A stretch of 64,000 bases of DNA, taken from contig MCGT01000038.1 of the NCBI GenBank assembly GCA_002104935.1, positions 181,314-245,313 on the forward strand. Direction: 5' to 3'. Positions 12,101 to 24,123 of the stretch are shown piece by piece; the stretch's first letter is position 1, and each line of letters begins with the position of its first letter. A program made the translations under genes and the position numbers. The notes under the pieces were generated by a model that worked only from the letters and a program-made list of their open reading frames with translations, was not told the DNA's origin and ran no database searches. This stretch comes from Hesseltinella vesiculosa (lineage: Eukaryota; Mucoromycota; Mucoromycetes; Mucorales; Cunninghamellaceae).

Positions 12101-12740
12101 TGGATATTCCCCTTGTCAAAAAGATTTTCCTTCAGCGATTTGTTGGGTGGAGGTAGTCCAGGAAGGCAGCCACTCTGCAGCACAGACTTGTTACGACAAG
12201 CAAACTCGGGCAAGATGTCAGCAGCCTTGATGGGGGTTGGGGGCGCTGAACAAAAAAAATATCAACACGCGATTTCTCTCACCCCCCCCCTTCTCTCAAC
12301 GACTCACAGGTGTACCAATCGGCTTCAGGATGGGTGATGTGCTTGATGATAGTGGCTTGGAGCAAGGCAGACATGTCATGGGAATACTCTGTGACCGCCA
12401 GCATTGTGTCCTTGATCTTGACCATGACTGACGCTTTCAGGGTTTCGTCTTGCTTGACCTGCAGGGCGGATGGACGCCAGGGATTTGTGACAGCTTCTGA
12501 TTTCTTCTTTCATTCGATGTTGAGGTTCTTGAGACAGAGAAGTGGCATCGGCAGAAGAAGAGGCTGTGTTAGACGAGGTGGCTGCCATTGATTCAGCCAG
12601 GCCTTCAATGGAGAATGCCAGGAAGTCTTTCCACACCTCCATGTTTTTGAATTTTTTGAATTTGTTGTTGAACGATCCAGGCGTCCAGTTGTAGCTTGGC
12701 AGCAATGAGTCCACGTGGCACACACAGTCTTTCTCTCCAT
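9110..12740 (-). pseudogene. Decayed Fanzor/TnpB-like RuvC nuclease gene
   Basis: A long minus-strand gene remnant with several intron-like breaks. The 5' part (12723-12376, 12250-11540) encodes a helical, basic N-terminus; 11424-10312 encodes about 300 aa without known domain, ending in a CDACNALMKHRR segment. Then come RuvC-I-like VSGTDYGIVTMAT (about 9925-9885), a basic helical stretch (about 9600-9480) with RAFYHQGKFERQRC, IKGHLRMGGQW (about 9370-9335), and a zinc-ribbon/RuvC-III-like end with VNPDCASYKACKNSFARD (about 9220-9170). The order RuvC-I, insert, zinc ribbon, RD box matches TnpB and its eukaryotic Fanzor relatives. The last three blocks lie in different frames, and a TGA interrupts the ribbon just before VNPDC. 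Dead copy; family call rests on motif order only. Confidence 0.55.
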
Positions 12741-12904
12741 GGGTTCCGGTTTAAGTTTTTCAAGTGGCCTGCTCTTTTCCGCTCCTGCGGCTCATGTTAG
12801 TGAGATCAGCTGACTACTGATAAACATGTGGTGCAGCGCTAATACCGGTACACTAATTGGTCTTTAATCCACATTTGGCGAAGCCGCATTTATTATGGCG
12901 GTTG

Positions 12905-13860
12905 CTACAATCTATCAATCCTCTTGTCACGTTGGTTAATCCTTTGAATATTGCTGGTGCGACGAGAAAATTTTGACAAAAAGTTGTGTACAATGCTTCG
13001 ATCAAGATCTGTCCATTGAACTTTCCAATGCTCACCATTTTCAAATAGTGCCATGTCCATCCAATTTCCAAATACTGGTCGGGCATCCAAAGGTATAATC
13101 TTTTATGATATAATGTCAGTCAACTTGATATACTTGTTCGTGTTATATATTACTCTTCCTTGAGCGGTGGCGATTTTTAAAATTTTTTTGGTCCGAAACG
13201 TCGCAATGTGATGAATTTTATCCGCTAAAGATAATCCAGTCTCAGTGGGTAAGACATCGATCCAGACGCGATGTTCCTGGTTCACTGACTTGACTGTGAT
13301 TTGTCGCACTCGTCCTGTGATGAAATTCTTGTGAGTATAGTATGTAATGAATGTTTTTCAAATATTACTTTCATTTACGCTCATTTCATCCCGGTCGCTC
13401 TTCTTGGTGGATAAATGAGTGTGGCCATAGGAGGTGATCGGTTGTTTTTGGCTATTCATTGGCTGGATGTGACTGTCCATTACAAGGAATGGAAAATGCG
13501 CTTCATTAGGGCTCATCGAAAAATGCATCCCTCGTACCGCCGGCTGAGAGTCATGCAGACCACACTCATTCAAAAAAAGACTGCTCGAATGAATGGCCTG
13601 ATTGCAAACTTGCTCGTACGAAAATGCACCGGAGGGTGTCGAATGAGGGTGCATCTGTTTGTGTGCGTCGAGTGGTGGCCTAGGTAATGGTTTATGTCCT
13701 TGCTTATTGTATAATGATGTTTTCCAGAATTCATCAGTGCTTTGTTGCTGTGTACAATGGTAATTGAGAATTTCTACACAGATTTCGAGTCATCCTTCCT
13801 GTTTTAATCTTTTGTAACTAACCTTCATGAGACATTGCACTTCTTCGAATGAAAAATGTC
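12905..13860 (-). CDS. Spliced gene, product not recognised
   Basis: Three exons fit well: about 13773-13369, 13314-13154 and 13099-12905, with GT-AG introns and matching phases. A further 5' segment (13857-13822, HFSFEEVQCLMK) probably belongs to it, but its junction is unresolved because the obvious splice leaves an in-frame stop. The product has a Gln/Ser/Pro-rich region (QQQSTDEFWK, GHKPLPRPPLD), then a folded-looking part with VWIDVLPTETGLSLADKI and IPLDARPVFGNWMDMAL and a C-terminal WTDLDRS...FLSKFSRR. I do not recognise the family. It lies immediately upstream of the Fanzor-like relic but reads as an independent, less decayed unit. Confidence 0.45.
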
Positions 13861-14055
13861 GCTAACGTAAAAGAAATGTATCGCAAAACATATACCATAT
13901 TTGGCATTTTATTCGCAGACAGAACATGAAGCTTGTCGGAATCCAAAAAAATCGCATTGTAGAGCAATAACATTCAAGGCTTAGATGTCAGTAAGAAGCA
14001 ATTAAGCATTATACTTTGAGAGGTAAAACAAGTTTTAATTTCCGTTTCCGAGTGT

Positions 14056-15704
14056 CTAGTTCTGTTGGAGGACAGCATCCATGGTGTTAAGCATAATATC
14101 GGCGTGTTGTTGTTGGAACGTCAGCATGGGTCGCAAGCGAACTGTACGATCGCCACAGCCACCGATGTTGACACCATTTTGCCGCATGTTAACCAGGAAT
14201 TTGTCGCGTGCGGCAGTAGTTGGCATGTCAAAAGCAATAAAAAGGCCCTGGCCGCGGACATTCTCCAATTCCTTCAGGTGGGAGAGCTGATCTTGAACAT
14301 AAGCGCCTACGTTCTTGACATTGGATAGAAGGTTTTTGCTTTCAATTTCATTGATAATGGCGGCAGCCTGGAAAGCTCGGACAGGGTCTCCCATCCATGT
14401 ATTGTACAGGCGGTATGGTTGCGCTGGCCGTAGTCGACCGTTCAAGAAAAATCCGGCAGCTTGAAATTTCTTGGAAAAGGTGACCATGTCAGGAGAATCG
14501 GGGAGGTCCCAAGACTCATGGGCCCAGAAGGTACCAGTGCCACCAACGCCAGTTTGTACTTCATCGACGATAAAAAGCACATCATGTGCCTTGCAAATTG
14601 CTTGCAACTTTCGGAAGAAATCAGGGGAAGCTGGGAAAATGAATAGGAGTTAGAAAAAAATTGTTCCTGCTATTTGCTTTTACCGTGATTGTCCCCTCCT
14701 TCCGATTGGATAGGCTCCACAATCAGCCCAGCTATGGGTTTCTTGCTCTGTTGGATGATGGCTTCCACCGTAGCCAGCGACTCTTGTTCGACCTGACGGT
14801 TATACGACTCGTTCTTAGACAGCGGGTACTTGAGCTTTGGGAATGCTGCTTTTGGCCAGTCAAAGGCAGGAATGTCGATTTTATGGATGGCTTTGGAAGC
14901 AGTAGCCGTCAAGGAGCCAAACAACCGACCATGAAAAGCTTGAGAAAAGCTGAGGATTGCCATATCAGGGGAACCAGGAGCTTGGTTGTTCATGCAAGAG
15001 TTCAGCTCTTCCATTGTAAAACTGCTATCTCCGCGAAGTTTGGCAGCCTTGTACATGAATGCTGTTTTGAATGCATTTTCATTTGCGCAGGACCCGCACA
15101 TCACAGTGAAGACTTGGTCCAGTCCTTTAGGAGCAACCTTCATAAATGTTTCTTCGATTTGGTGAGCCCAGTCTTTATTAGGATTTACCCCCAATGCCGC
15201 TCTATGAAGAAATTGTAAGTAAAGTCTTATTACAGAATGTACATGTCGCATCGCACCGATTAGCCAATGCTGTTTGGAAGGCGGGGTTCTTCATCAAGGA
15301 ATGTAAAGCAGGGTTGTTATAACCAACGGGGATGGAAGCGATTTGAGCAAAAACGTCCAGAAGTGTGTTTCCGTCTACGTCCACGATATAGTTGCCCTTG
15401 GATTTCTCAAAATCTACCAAATTTGGGTTATTATTTCCTATCATTTTTGAGTGGTGCTTCGAAACTGGTTTTGCTGACCTGCTACAAAAAAGACTGATCT
15501 TGTGTCTTGGTACTGATCCAGATGCTTCATTGCTGACAAGGATTTCGGTCCAGGTACAGCAGAATGAACTTGAGGTTGTCTTGGCTCATCAGGGAAATAA
15601 GGAGATGGATACTTATCGGAGGTTGTGGCAAGGGTTCGATGAATCACAACGTTGCTGCTTTTGAGCAAACAATGTCTCTGTCCAGAGATCACAGCACGTA
15701 ACAT
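14056..15704 (-). CDS. 4-aminobutyrate aminotransferase (mitochondrial)
   Basis: Four exons: 15704-15479, 15413-15257, 15201-14684, 14630-14056, giving 491 aa. Class III PLP aminotransferase closest to fungal and animal GABA transaminase (yeast Uga1). Key features: [35 protein letters not shown] (PLP phosphate and ring binding), [37 protein letters not shown] (Asp holding the PLP ring) and [10 protein letters not shown], where one of Lys354/Lys355 forms the Schiff base; then a [12 protein letters not shown] region near the end. It converts GABA and 2-oxoglutarate to succinate semialdehyde and glutamate in the GABA shunt. The Arg/Ser/Thr-rich N-terminal 30-40 residues before [10 protein letters not shown] look like a mitochondrial presequence. 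The first intron (15478-15414) splices VA to [10 protein letters not shown]. Confidence 0.92.
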
Positions 15705-16109
15705 TGCTGTAGAAAAATAAGCAATCTGTAAAATAACCAGCAAAAATATAAAAAAACAGCACGATTTATATATGTTGCGTGAAATCCCTTTTGCGGCCGT
15801 GGCAATCGCCATCATTTTGTTTTTTTTGTAACAAAGTTTTTGAAACGAAAAACAAGGAAGTTGATTGGTGGTACCATGCATGTTTATCGTCGGTTACACG
15901 GTACGATCCTTACTTGGAGAGACAGAGTAGAGAAGTCAAACACGAACTATGTGAACAAAGACACAGTGGGAAGCTCGCAAGTACAAAAGCCTACAGTGTA
16001 AGAAGCCACTTCTCAGAACAAACCATGCGGATATCGAGCAACCAAAACTAAAAATGTAATTTTTTTTTTCTGGCTATTTTTTTTTCCTCAAGCGAACATT
16101 TATAAGATA
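15705..16109. promoter_or_regulatory. Shared divergent upstream region
   Basis: The 405 bp between the GABA transaminase start (-) and the YEATS gene start (+) must contain both promoters. It is A/T-rich with homopolymer T runs (16059-16085); no specific element is identified. Confidence 0.4.
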
Positions 16110-18566
16110 TGACAGCCAATGGTAAGTATGAATTCATAATTTATTGGCAACTAATCATGGCGTTACGTGCTAGAAAACGACATTCGCCGTAAAATAACTG
16201 ATGCTATCCGCCATCAGTTTGATGCAGAGGTATTTTTAAAGCATCGTGAACTTGCTGCTATTCAAATAGAGATTGAAAAAGCAGAGTCAATTATACATGA
16301 TTTAGACTTGTCTATTAAAAATGGTAAGCAAAGACGGTAGGCAGTTGTGACATGGAAGTGATTCAAACTATTCTTAGAATCATACGCAGCATTTTTACCA
16401 AATTTACCGCACTACACTCGACGAACTGCTTCTGCAATCGGCTACGGGCGAAGCGTCTCATCGAACAATAATTCAGCAAAGAGCAATACTACAAAACAGA
16501 ATCAGTCATCAGTTCTTTTTGGCCGACGCAGCGATGGGGTATACGTCAAGTAAGCTGATAGGTGTATTTATAAGGTGCCTTATTAACTCATGCACGAATT
16601 TTGTAGATTAGCATGCCCGGCTTGCCATCGAGAAAACTTCTCAAACCAGCTTGGTTTTCTGAATCATTGTCGCATATCTCATTCTTTAGAGTTTGGCCCC
16701 TACGAAAATGTAATGATACAATGTGGCACGCCTGTTGAAGAAACCGAAGTGCCTGAAGATCATCCTGTTCGAAATAGACCTTTGCCTTTACCAATATTGC
16801 CAATGTAACCAACGGAAAAAAAAATTAAGAAAAATGACTCATACATTTTGGACAAAGCAGAAAGACCAAGGGGCGGGTAGGGGCAATGTATTTTTTTGTT
16901 TGTAAAAGGTTGCTGATGTCAATGTTATATCATAGCCCATCATCAAGGAATACGAAGAACATATTAGCCTGGAATTGGATCAGTGCAATCAGGCAGCACA
17001 GCCAGGAAATGAAGAGGGCCATTCTATGAAAATCGACGATGCCACGCTCGCAATAGAGCAGCATATCTGCATACCCTCATTGGAAAATTCAGCAAAAACT
17101 GGAAGCGAATCACCACAGATTGATTCCAATTTGCGCTCAGAGAGTGAACCGACAGAAGCTTTTGTGTCAGCGATTGAAGACAAAGGATCCCGGTTTTATA
17201 TTAAGAGGCGTGTTGTGATTGGCAATGTCAGCAAATTCATCCCTGCAGGTATTTTTTGCGAACAAAAACGGCCGGCATGTTGCTGACGATGCACGGTAGA
17301 AAAACGGGACACGACTCTGATGAACTACACTCACAAATGGATGATCTACGTCGCAGAGCTTGACGGAGTAACGACCATGAAAAAAAAAAAAAACAAAAGA
17401 AATGTCGCGTTAAACTCAAATGTTGATTTGTAGGATAAGAGCGAGCCTCGGTTTGTCACTGCTGTTCGCTACCATTTACACCCTAGCTACAAACCATTCG
17501 ATATTGTGGATGTAACAGAACCACCCTTTCGTTTGACGCGGTTAGGATGGGGAGAATTTCCGATTCGATTGCAGCTCCGTTTTGTAGACACGCACAGGAA
17601 CAAAAGTGTAGATGTTATCCATCATTTGAAATTGGATTATACTCTTTCTGGACGACAGATGTTTGGTTCAGAGCGGGCTATTGACATTGAACTTGACCGC
17701 AGCACTGATTTCAATGACAAGTCGCCGATTCAACCAGCACCACCAAGTACAGCTGAAATGCAAGAAGCAAAGTCATCAACTAGACTCATACATGAAGAAC
17801 AGGAACATACTTTAGGGCCAGACGGACACCCGATGGCCCATTTACATTTCTGCCGATTTTGCGGTGCACCTGAACATCTATCAACAGACTGCCATCGGAT
17901 TCCTAATGGCTGGAGAAAACGTGGCTATGGCCTCTGCGATAGGTCATCTTTGTCCGACTCAAAGCTTTTGCTGGGTATGTTGAGTTCCTATAACCAAGAT
18001 GAAATTGCAGAAATTGATGATGATATGTACCGCTCCATTGTCCCAAAACTTGAAAGATATCGGGATTTGGCAAAGCTTATCACTAACTCAGCCGTGGTTA
18101 AAATTGAGCAAGATGCGTCGCGTCAGATGGCCCTCGATTGGATTTGGAATGTCACCAGTGAAATACGGCTGCGTACCATGGTTGGTAGCGAAATCTTCTT
18201 GGATAAACACAGCATCTTGCAACTTCCACGTTCTATGGCCCTTGAGTCGAATATATCCACAGCTATGCAGCAAAGACTAGCTGTTGGGGATCTCTTATTG
18301 CAGGTAATTACAGGATGTGTTATTGTGGCCCACGAGGAAGGATACTGAATAACACCCTTTCTTTTCAGGCGACAAAATCCTTTTTACGTCATCTTTTAAT
18401 ATCTGGAGTTGCTGTTTGTAGACAACAAAATCTGTCATCAAAGGAAACCGGCCATATGCTTGTACCATATCACATCCATGAAGCTACAAGACTTGTTAGC
18501 GAGTTTGATTTTTTATCCTGCAAGTTCATGCAAAAAACGCCAGCTGAATCGGCGAAACCAAAATAA
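16110..18566 (+). CDS. YEATS2-like YEATS-domain protein
   Basis: Exons: 16110-16122 (13 nt), 16174-16323, 16378-16549, 16607-about 16810, about 16936-17248, 17300-17367, 17434-18303, 18369-18566. Order of features: N-terminal helix (ENDIRRKITDAIRHQ), a zinc-finger-like LACPACHRENFSNQ...HCRISH, an acidic linker, then the YEATS domain: RRVVIGNVSKFIP, THKWMIYVAELDG, FVTAVRYHLHPSYKPFDIV, PPFRLTRLGWGEFPI, where the aromatic cage binds acyl-lysine. A second Cys/His cluster (FCRFCGAPEHLSTDCH) and a C-terminal histone-fold-like helix (FLRHLLISGVAV...MLVPYHI) follow, as in YEATS2 of histone acetyltransferase complexes. The exon 4-5 join is unresolved: the visible donor (GTAACC at 16809) is out of phase with CCC-ATC-ATC at 16936, so a small exon or indel is missing. 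Confidence 0.8.
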
Positions 18567-18813
18567 AACGATGACAGCTTTTTGATATTTAAAAAAGAAG
18601 AAAACGCTGGCCATCCTTACCTGACTAACGGAACACAATACAAAACAACTTCACCGTGATACTGTCCTTGACCTTTCATTTGCACAATATGGGCAGCCAG
18701 AGCTACAAATCACAAATTCAAAATATTCAAAATCCATTGATCTCTTCCAATTGTTTAACCACGGTAAGTGCATGCATTCATTTATTACAATTATTACTAT
18801 TATTACATTAAAA

Positions 18814-20562
<1,749 letters not shown>

Positions 20563-20737
20563 GAAGATGTATGTAGTAAGTAAATGTAAAATAAATAAAA
20601 AAGGTGAGAGAAAGAGAAACAAGGGTCCGAAAAATATGAGCTCACAAAACTGGACTCCATTAAAAAAATCACATGTCAATTTGCAATCGGGCTCATTGGC
20701 CGACAGCTGATTGCTTTTGCTTTATGATCATTTTTTC
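20563..20737. promoter_or_regulatory. Bidirectional promoter, ERG1 / mitochondrial kinase
   Basis: Only 175 bp separate the two divergent start codons, so core promoters must overlap or be shared. I see no sterol-regulatory or other motif I would defend. Confidence 0.4.
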
Positions 20738-21973
20738 ATGATTCGAGTTTCCAAGCGTCTCACTGGAGGTTCCAGGGCCAAAGTTTCTGAACCTCAATTT
20801 TATGCCAACAAGGCTGTTCAAGAATATGCACAATTCAAACCTACACCCATCACGCTAAGGCAGCTCCTCTTTTACGAAAGACATCGCACCAATGAAAGAT
20901 TACTGAAATCTGCAAACTATGTGCGTCAAGAACTCCCTATAAGAATTGCTCATCGGCTTAGAGACATGCAGCAGCTTCCTTTTATTGTTGGCATGAACTC
21001 CCACATCCTCACTGTGTATCAGCTCTACCTAGATGCATTTGAACGCCTTCGATGCTGCAAACCAATTGAGACCCTTGGCGACAATGCTCGGTTTTGCCAG
21101 ACTTTGCAACATTCTTTACAAGACCATCTGGTCGTCATTCCTCACCTTGCATTAGGTATGCAAGAATGTCAAGAATACATAACAATAGAAAAGCGAGACA
21201 ACTTCATGAACACTCTCCTGCGTTCACGAATTTCGCGTCGAGTCCTTGCAGAGCAGCATCTTGTACTTTCTGGGTGCCCTCCTGTGGTGACGTCTGCTGC
21301 CAACGATGATCTACCTGAATCTGGCAAAACAATGGTATTTCAGCATTGTAAGGCACAACAAATTTTGAGAAATTGTATTAGTCGACTGGAGCCGAAGTAT
21401 CCTGGTATCAAAATGATAATCCAGCAATCATGCGATGTTGAATTTTCATACGTTCTCGATCACATTGAGTACATCCTTTATCAGATTCTCCGGAACTCTT
21501 TGTGCCACACTAAATCACGTCACCCTTCTCATCTCCACGCCTGTCCTCCAATTTATATCACTGTTTGCGCAAACGATACAGACGTCTACTTCAGGATTTC
21601 TGACAAAGCTGGCGGGATTCCTGCTTCAGTGTACCCTCAATTATGGTCCTTTGGGCGGCATGGGAATTTCAAAAACGTCAAAACTTGGACTGGGACCATC
21701 AACGAACAAATCGCCAATGAAAATGACCCTGCTGCTGCCCAATTAATGCCATTAGGAATGGGTTTGCCAATGAGCAAAGTCTATGCTGAATTCTGGGGAG
21801 GTGACATTAGCATAATGACCCTTGATAACTTTGGTACAGATGCCTACGTACGGATACCAAAACTAGGGGATCAGTTGGAACACCTGGACGAAGAGTTCAG
21901 TGCTAGCGATTTGCATAGCCAAGTTGACAGCGGCTCTCTTGCTGAACACCGAAAATATTTCGTGATTAAATAA
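20738..21973 (+). CDS. Mitochondrial PDK/BCKDK-family protein kinase, divergent
   Basis: Intronless, 411 aa. ATG at 20738 is preferred because the open frame upstream starts only with TTG. It matches the pyruvate or branched-chain 2-oxoacid dehydrogenase kinase family (GHKL ATPase fold): N-terminal helical bundle starting FYANKAVQEYAQFKPTPITLRQL, H-box-like SRISRRVLAEQHLVLSG, N-box-like YILYQILRNSLCHT (about 242-255), DKAGGIP (about 289-295) and GMGLPMSKVYAEFWGGDI (about 341-358). Such kinases phosphorylate E1-alpha in the matrix and switch the complex off. The N-box has Gln where the family has the catalytic Glu (ELxKN) and lacks the usual Arg, and the first Gly of DxGxG is Ala. It may be inactive or of altered activity; pyruvate versus branched-chain specificity cannot be told. 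Confidence 0.82.
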   Translation: MIRVSKRLTGGSRAKVSEPQFYANKAVQEYAQFKPTPITLRQLLFYERHRTNERLLKSANYVRQELPIRIAHRLRDMQQLPFIVGMNSHILTVYQLYLDAFERLRCCKPIETLGDNARFCQTLQHSLQDHLVVIPHLALGMQECQEYITIEKRDNFMNTLLRSRISRRVLAEQHLVLSGCPPVVTSAANDDLPESGKTMVFQHCKAQQILRNCISRLEPKYPGIKMIIQQSCDVEFSYVLDHIEYILYQILRNSLCHTKSRHPSHLHACPPIYITVCANDTDVYFRISDKAGGIPASVYPQLWSFGRHGNFKNVKTWTGTINEQIANENDPAAAQLMPLGMGLPMSKVYAEFWGGDISIMTLDNFGTDAYVRIPKLGDQLEHLDEEFSASDLHSQVDSGSLAEHRKYFVIK

Positions 21974-22247
21974 AATACTTGCACTGTGGGTATCGAAGCC
22001 CCAAAGAAAAAAGACAAAGCTGTGATCAACGATGGCAGTACCATTTAAAAAAATAGTGTGCGGAACTCGACGTAGTCAAGAATGCTACGAAACAACTTAC
22101 AGTAAAGCCCTGAAATCCGTGTCACTGCGAATGAATGTGGTGAGCGAATCCGGCACACTCCCCCCAAAACCAAGGGCATGAGAATAATAAAAAATTGATG
22201 TTGATCACACCACGAATTCGATTTCACAGCAAATGGCCTGTGATATT

Positions 22248-23319
22248 TTAATTTTGATTGGCTGTGACATTGCTGGTTGGAAGAGCTGTGCTAGAGCTAG
22301 CCATTTGCCAGGCAGGTATGCCTGCACGGGAAGGAGATCCTATAGCAGCTGATAAACGAGGTGACATTCCATCGGTGATTGGCGAAGTAGCAGCAGAAGG
22401 GGAAGCTGAGGCCACACCACTGGCAGCCTGATCAATCAATGCAGCACCAGGGGACCGACGGTTGACCAGAAGTGACTTGAGAGACTTGATTTCGTTTTGA
22501 AGATCGTTTAACATAGCACTTTCGGCCTCCTTGTTTCTATCTATCATCTATATTAACGTAGGAATGAGACTGCACTCTTTTTTTCTTTTTAAACTAGTTC
22601 AATTCGGTCCTACCTTGGGGACTAATTCTTTCAATTGCTCTATCTCTGATTTGATACTCTTAAATTCTTCGTCCCGTTGCTCGTCGCCTTGCTTTAATTC
22701 TTTCAAGATGGTGTCCAAATTTTCAAGTGACTCTTCCACCTTGTTGGACTGCTCAGAAACAGACGCCAGCGCTTCACTTGTTTGCTCTTTGATTTCCTTA
22801 AGAGAGTTTTCCACTATGAAAAAGTTGAGCTCATACACGTGAAAAACTAGGTTATCTTACCTGCTTGAAATTGATCATCTAGTTTTTGCCTGTCCTCTTC
22901 TAATTCAGTTTGAGTTGGAACTTCAAACCAGGGCCCAAAGACTCTCTATGTGTAGGACACGATGAATAGATGAATAAAGATGCGCATATCGTATTTCTTA
23001 CCTTGGCCAAGGTCCATACACCGTAACCAACACCACCAGCAAATACAGCTGCAATAAACAGGTCCCTCCAGTCGTACTTCTGTCTCTCTGGAATAGGGGG
23101 AGGCGTTGATGATACAACAAGTCCGTTATGCTGTAATTGTTGACTTGCTGACGAATTTAAGGATGGAGAATTTCCGCTAGCCCTTGCTAATGCTTCTTCG
23201 ATTTCGTCTTTTCCCATGCCTTTTGATTCAAGAAAGGAGATTTTTTTGGCAAGTGGTGCTGATTGCACTTTGGGATCATTCAGAAAACTGATGGCTGACG
23301 TTATAAGATCTTCACGCAT
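22248..23319 (-). CDS. PEX14: Peroxisomal membrane docking protein Pex14
   Basis: Four exons: 23319-23002, 22945-22861, 22813-22614, 22547-22248; 300 aa. The N-terminal domain (MREDLITSAISFLNDPKVQ...KKISFLESKGMGKDEIEEAL) is the Pex14 three-helix domain that binds WxxxF motifs of Pex5 and Pex19. A proline-rich spacer (STPPPIPERQ) and one hydrophobic segment (DLFIAAVFAGGVGYGVWTLA, about 85-105) follow, then a coiled coil (about 120-215) and a Ser/Ala/Pro-rich tail. It docks cargo-loaded Pex5 at the peroxisome membrane. The convergent neighbour is the mitochondrial kinase, ending 274 bp away. Confidence 0.9.
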
Positions 23320-24123
23320 GTTGGAACGTTTCGTGGGCAAAAAGAAAATGATGAATCTATGGGGAGAAAAAAAAAAAGATGACAAACCTTTGAGTCCAAC
23401 TCCGACAACGAAGTGACCTGCAATTGGCTCTACACCACAGCAGCACAGTATGTCGGAGTTATGATTCTCACACAAGTGAAGTGAAAAAGAACACAAAAAA
23501 CGTGAAAAGAACGCATGAAAATGTGAAAAAAACCTGTACTACTCAGCTTACAGTACCGGTGATTTGTCTGGTAATTTTTGACGTGGCTTTGGAAAAAAAA
23601 GAAGGAAACAGTATCATAAAACCTTTAGCGCACTATTAGAGATAAAAAAATACGACACCACTGTAAGCAAGTGGTTTTGCTATACGTGCGAAGAAAAGAA
23701 AAAAAGAGGGGAAAAAAAGAGGAAAAAGAAAGTAGAGAAAGCAGAGAAAAAAGAAAGATGGAAAAAGCAAGGGGCGGGGGAAAAGACGAGAATAGGGAGA
23801 ATACTCAACACCGGTACAGTATACAGTAAAAAAAAAGTTTAGCAGGCAAAAGAAAGCCAATTCACAGGTACTGTAGTAACTTGGAAATCAATGGGCCAGT
23901 ACTAGGGTAGTTTCTGATCATCGGTACATATTTTGAGAGAGCGTACTCTTTAATGAAGTCTACAGGTTAACTTGTTGCTGTAGAAGATGCGTTAAAAACT
24001 TTGGAATCGGCACCTGCATGCTGGAAGAGAGATGAAAAATGGACCGTATTCCCTGGGCAAAGAGATACTTGACATTGCACCAGACCTAGTTACGTGAAAT
24101 TTAGGAAAGATGGAAGTAAAATG
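23320..24123. other. Intergenic with purine-rich low-complexity tract
   Basis: About 800 bp between PEX14 and ERO1. 23685-23780 is almost pure purine on the plus strand (GAAAAA/GGAAAA repeats). A minus-strand open frame through it is a Phe/Leu-rich shadow. A GTAAGT at the annotated end of ERO1 leaves open a further ERO1 exon here. Confidence 0.5.

Noticed and set aside
18621..18702. Minus-strand exon-like segment (AAHIVQMKGQGQYHGEVVLY) between an acceptor TTTGTAG and a donor CAGGTAAGG
   Set aside because: No partner exon could be found on either side; the donor would splice into the end of the YEATS gene. It may be a relic, but a gene call is not supported.
23636..23860. Phe/Leu-rich minus-strand frame
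   Set aside because: Antisense shadow of a purine-rich low-complexity tract.
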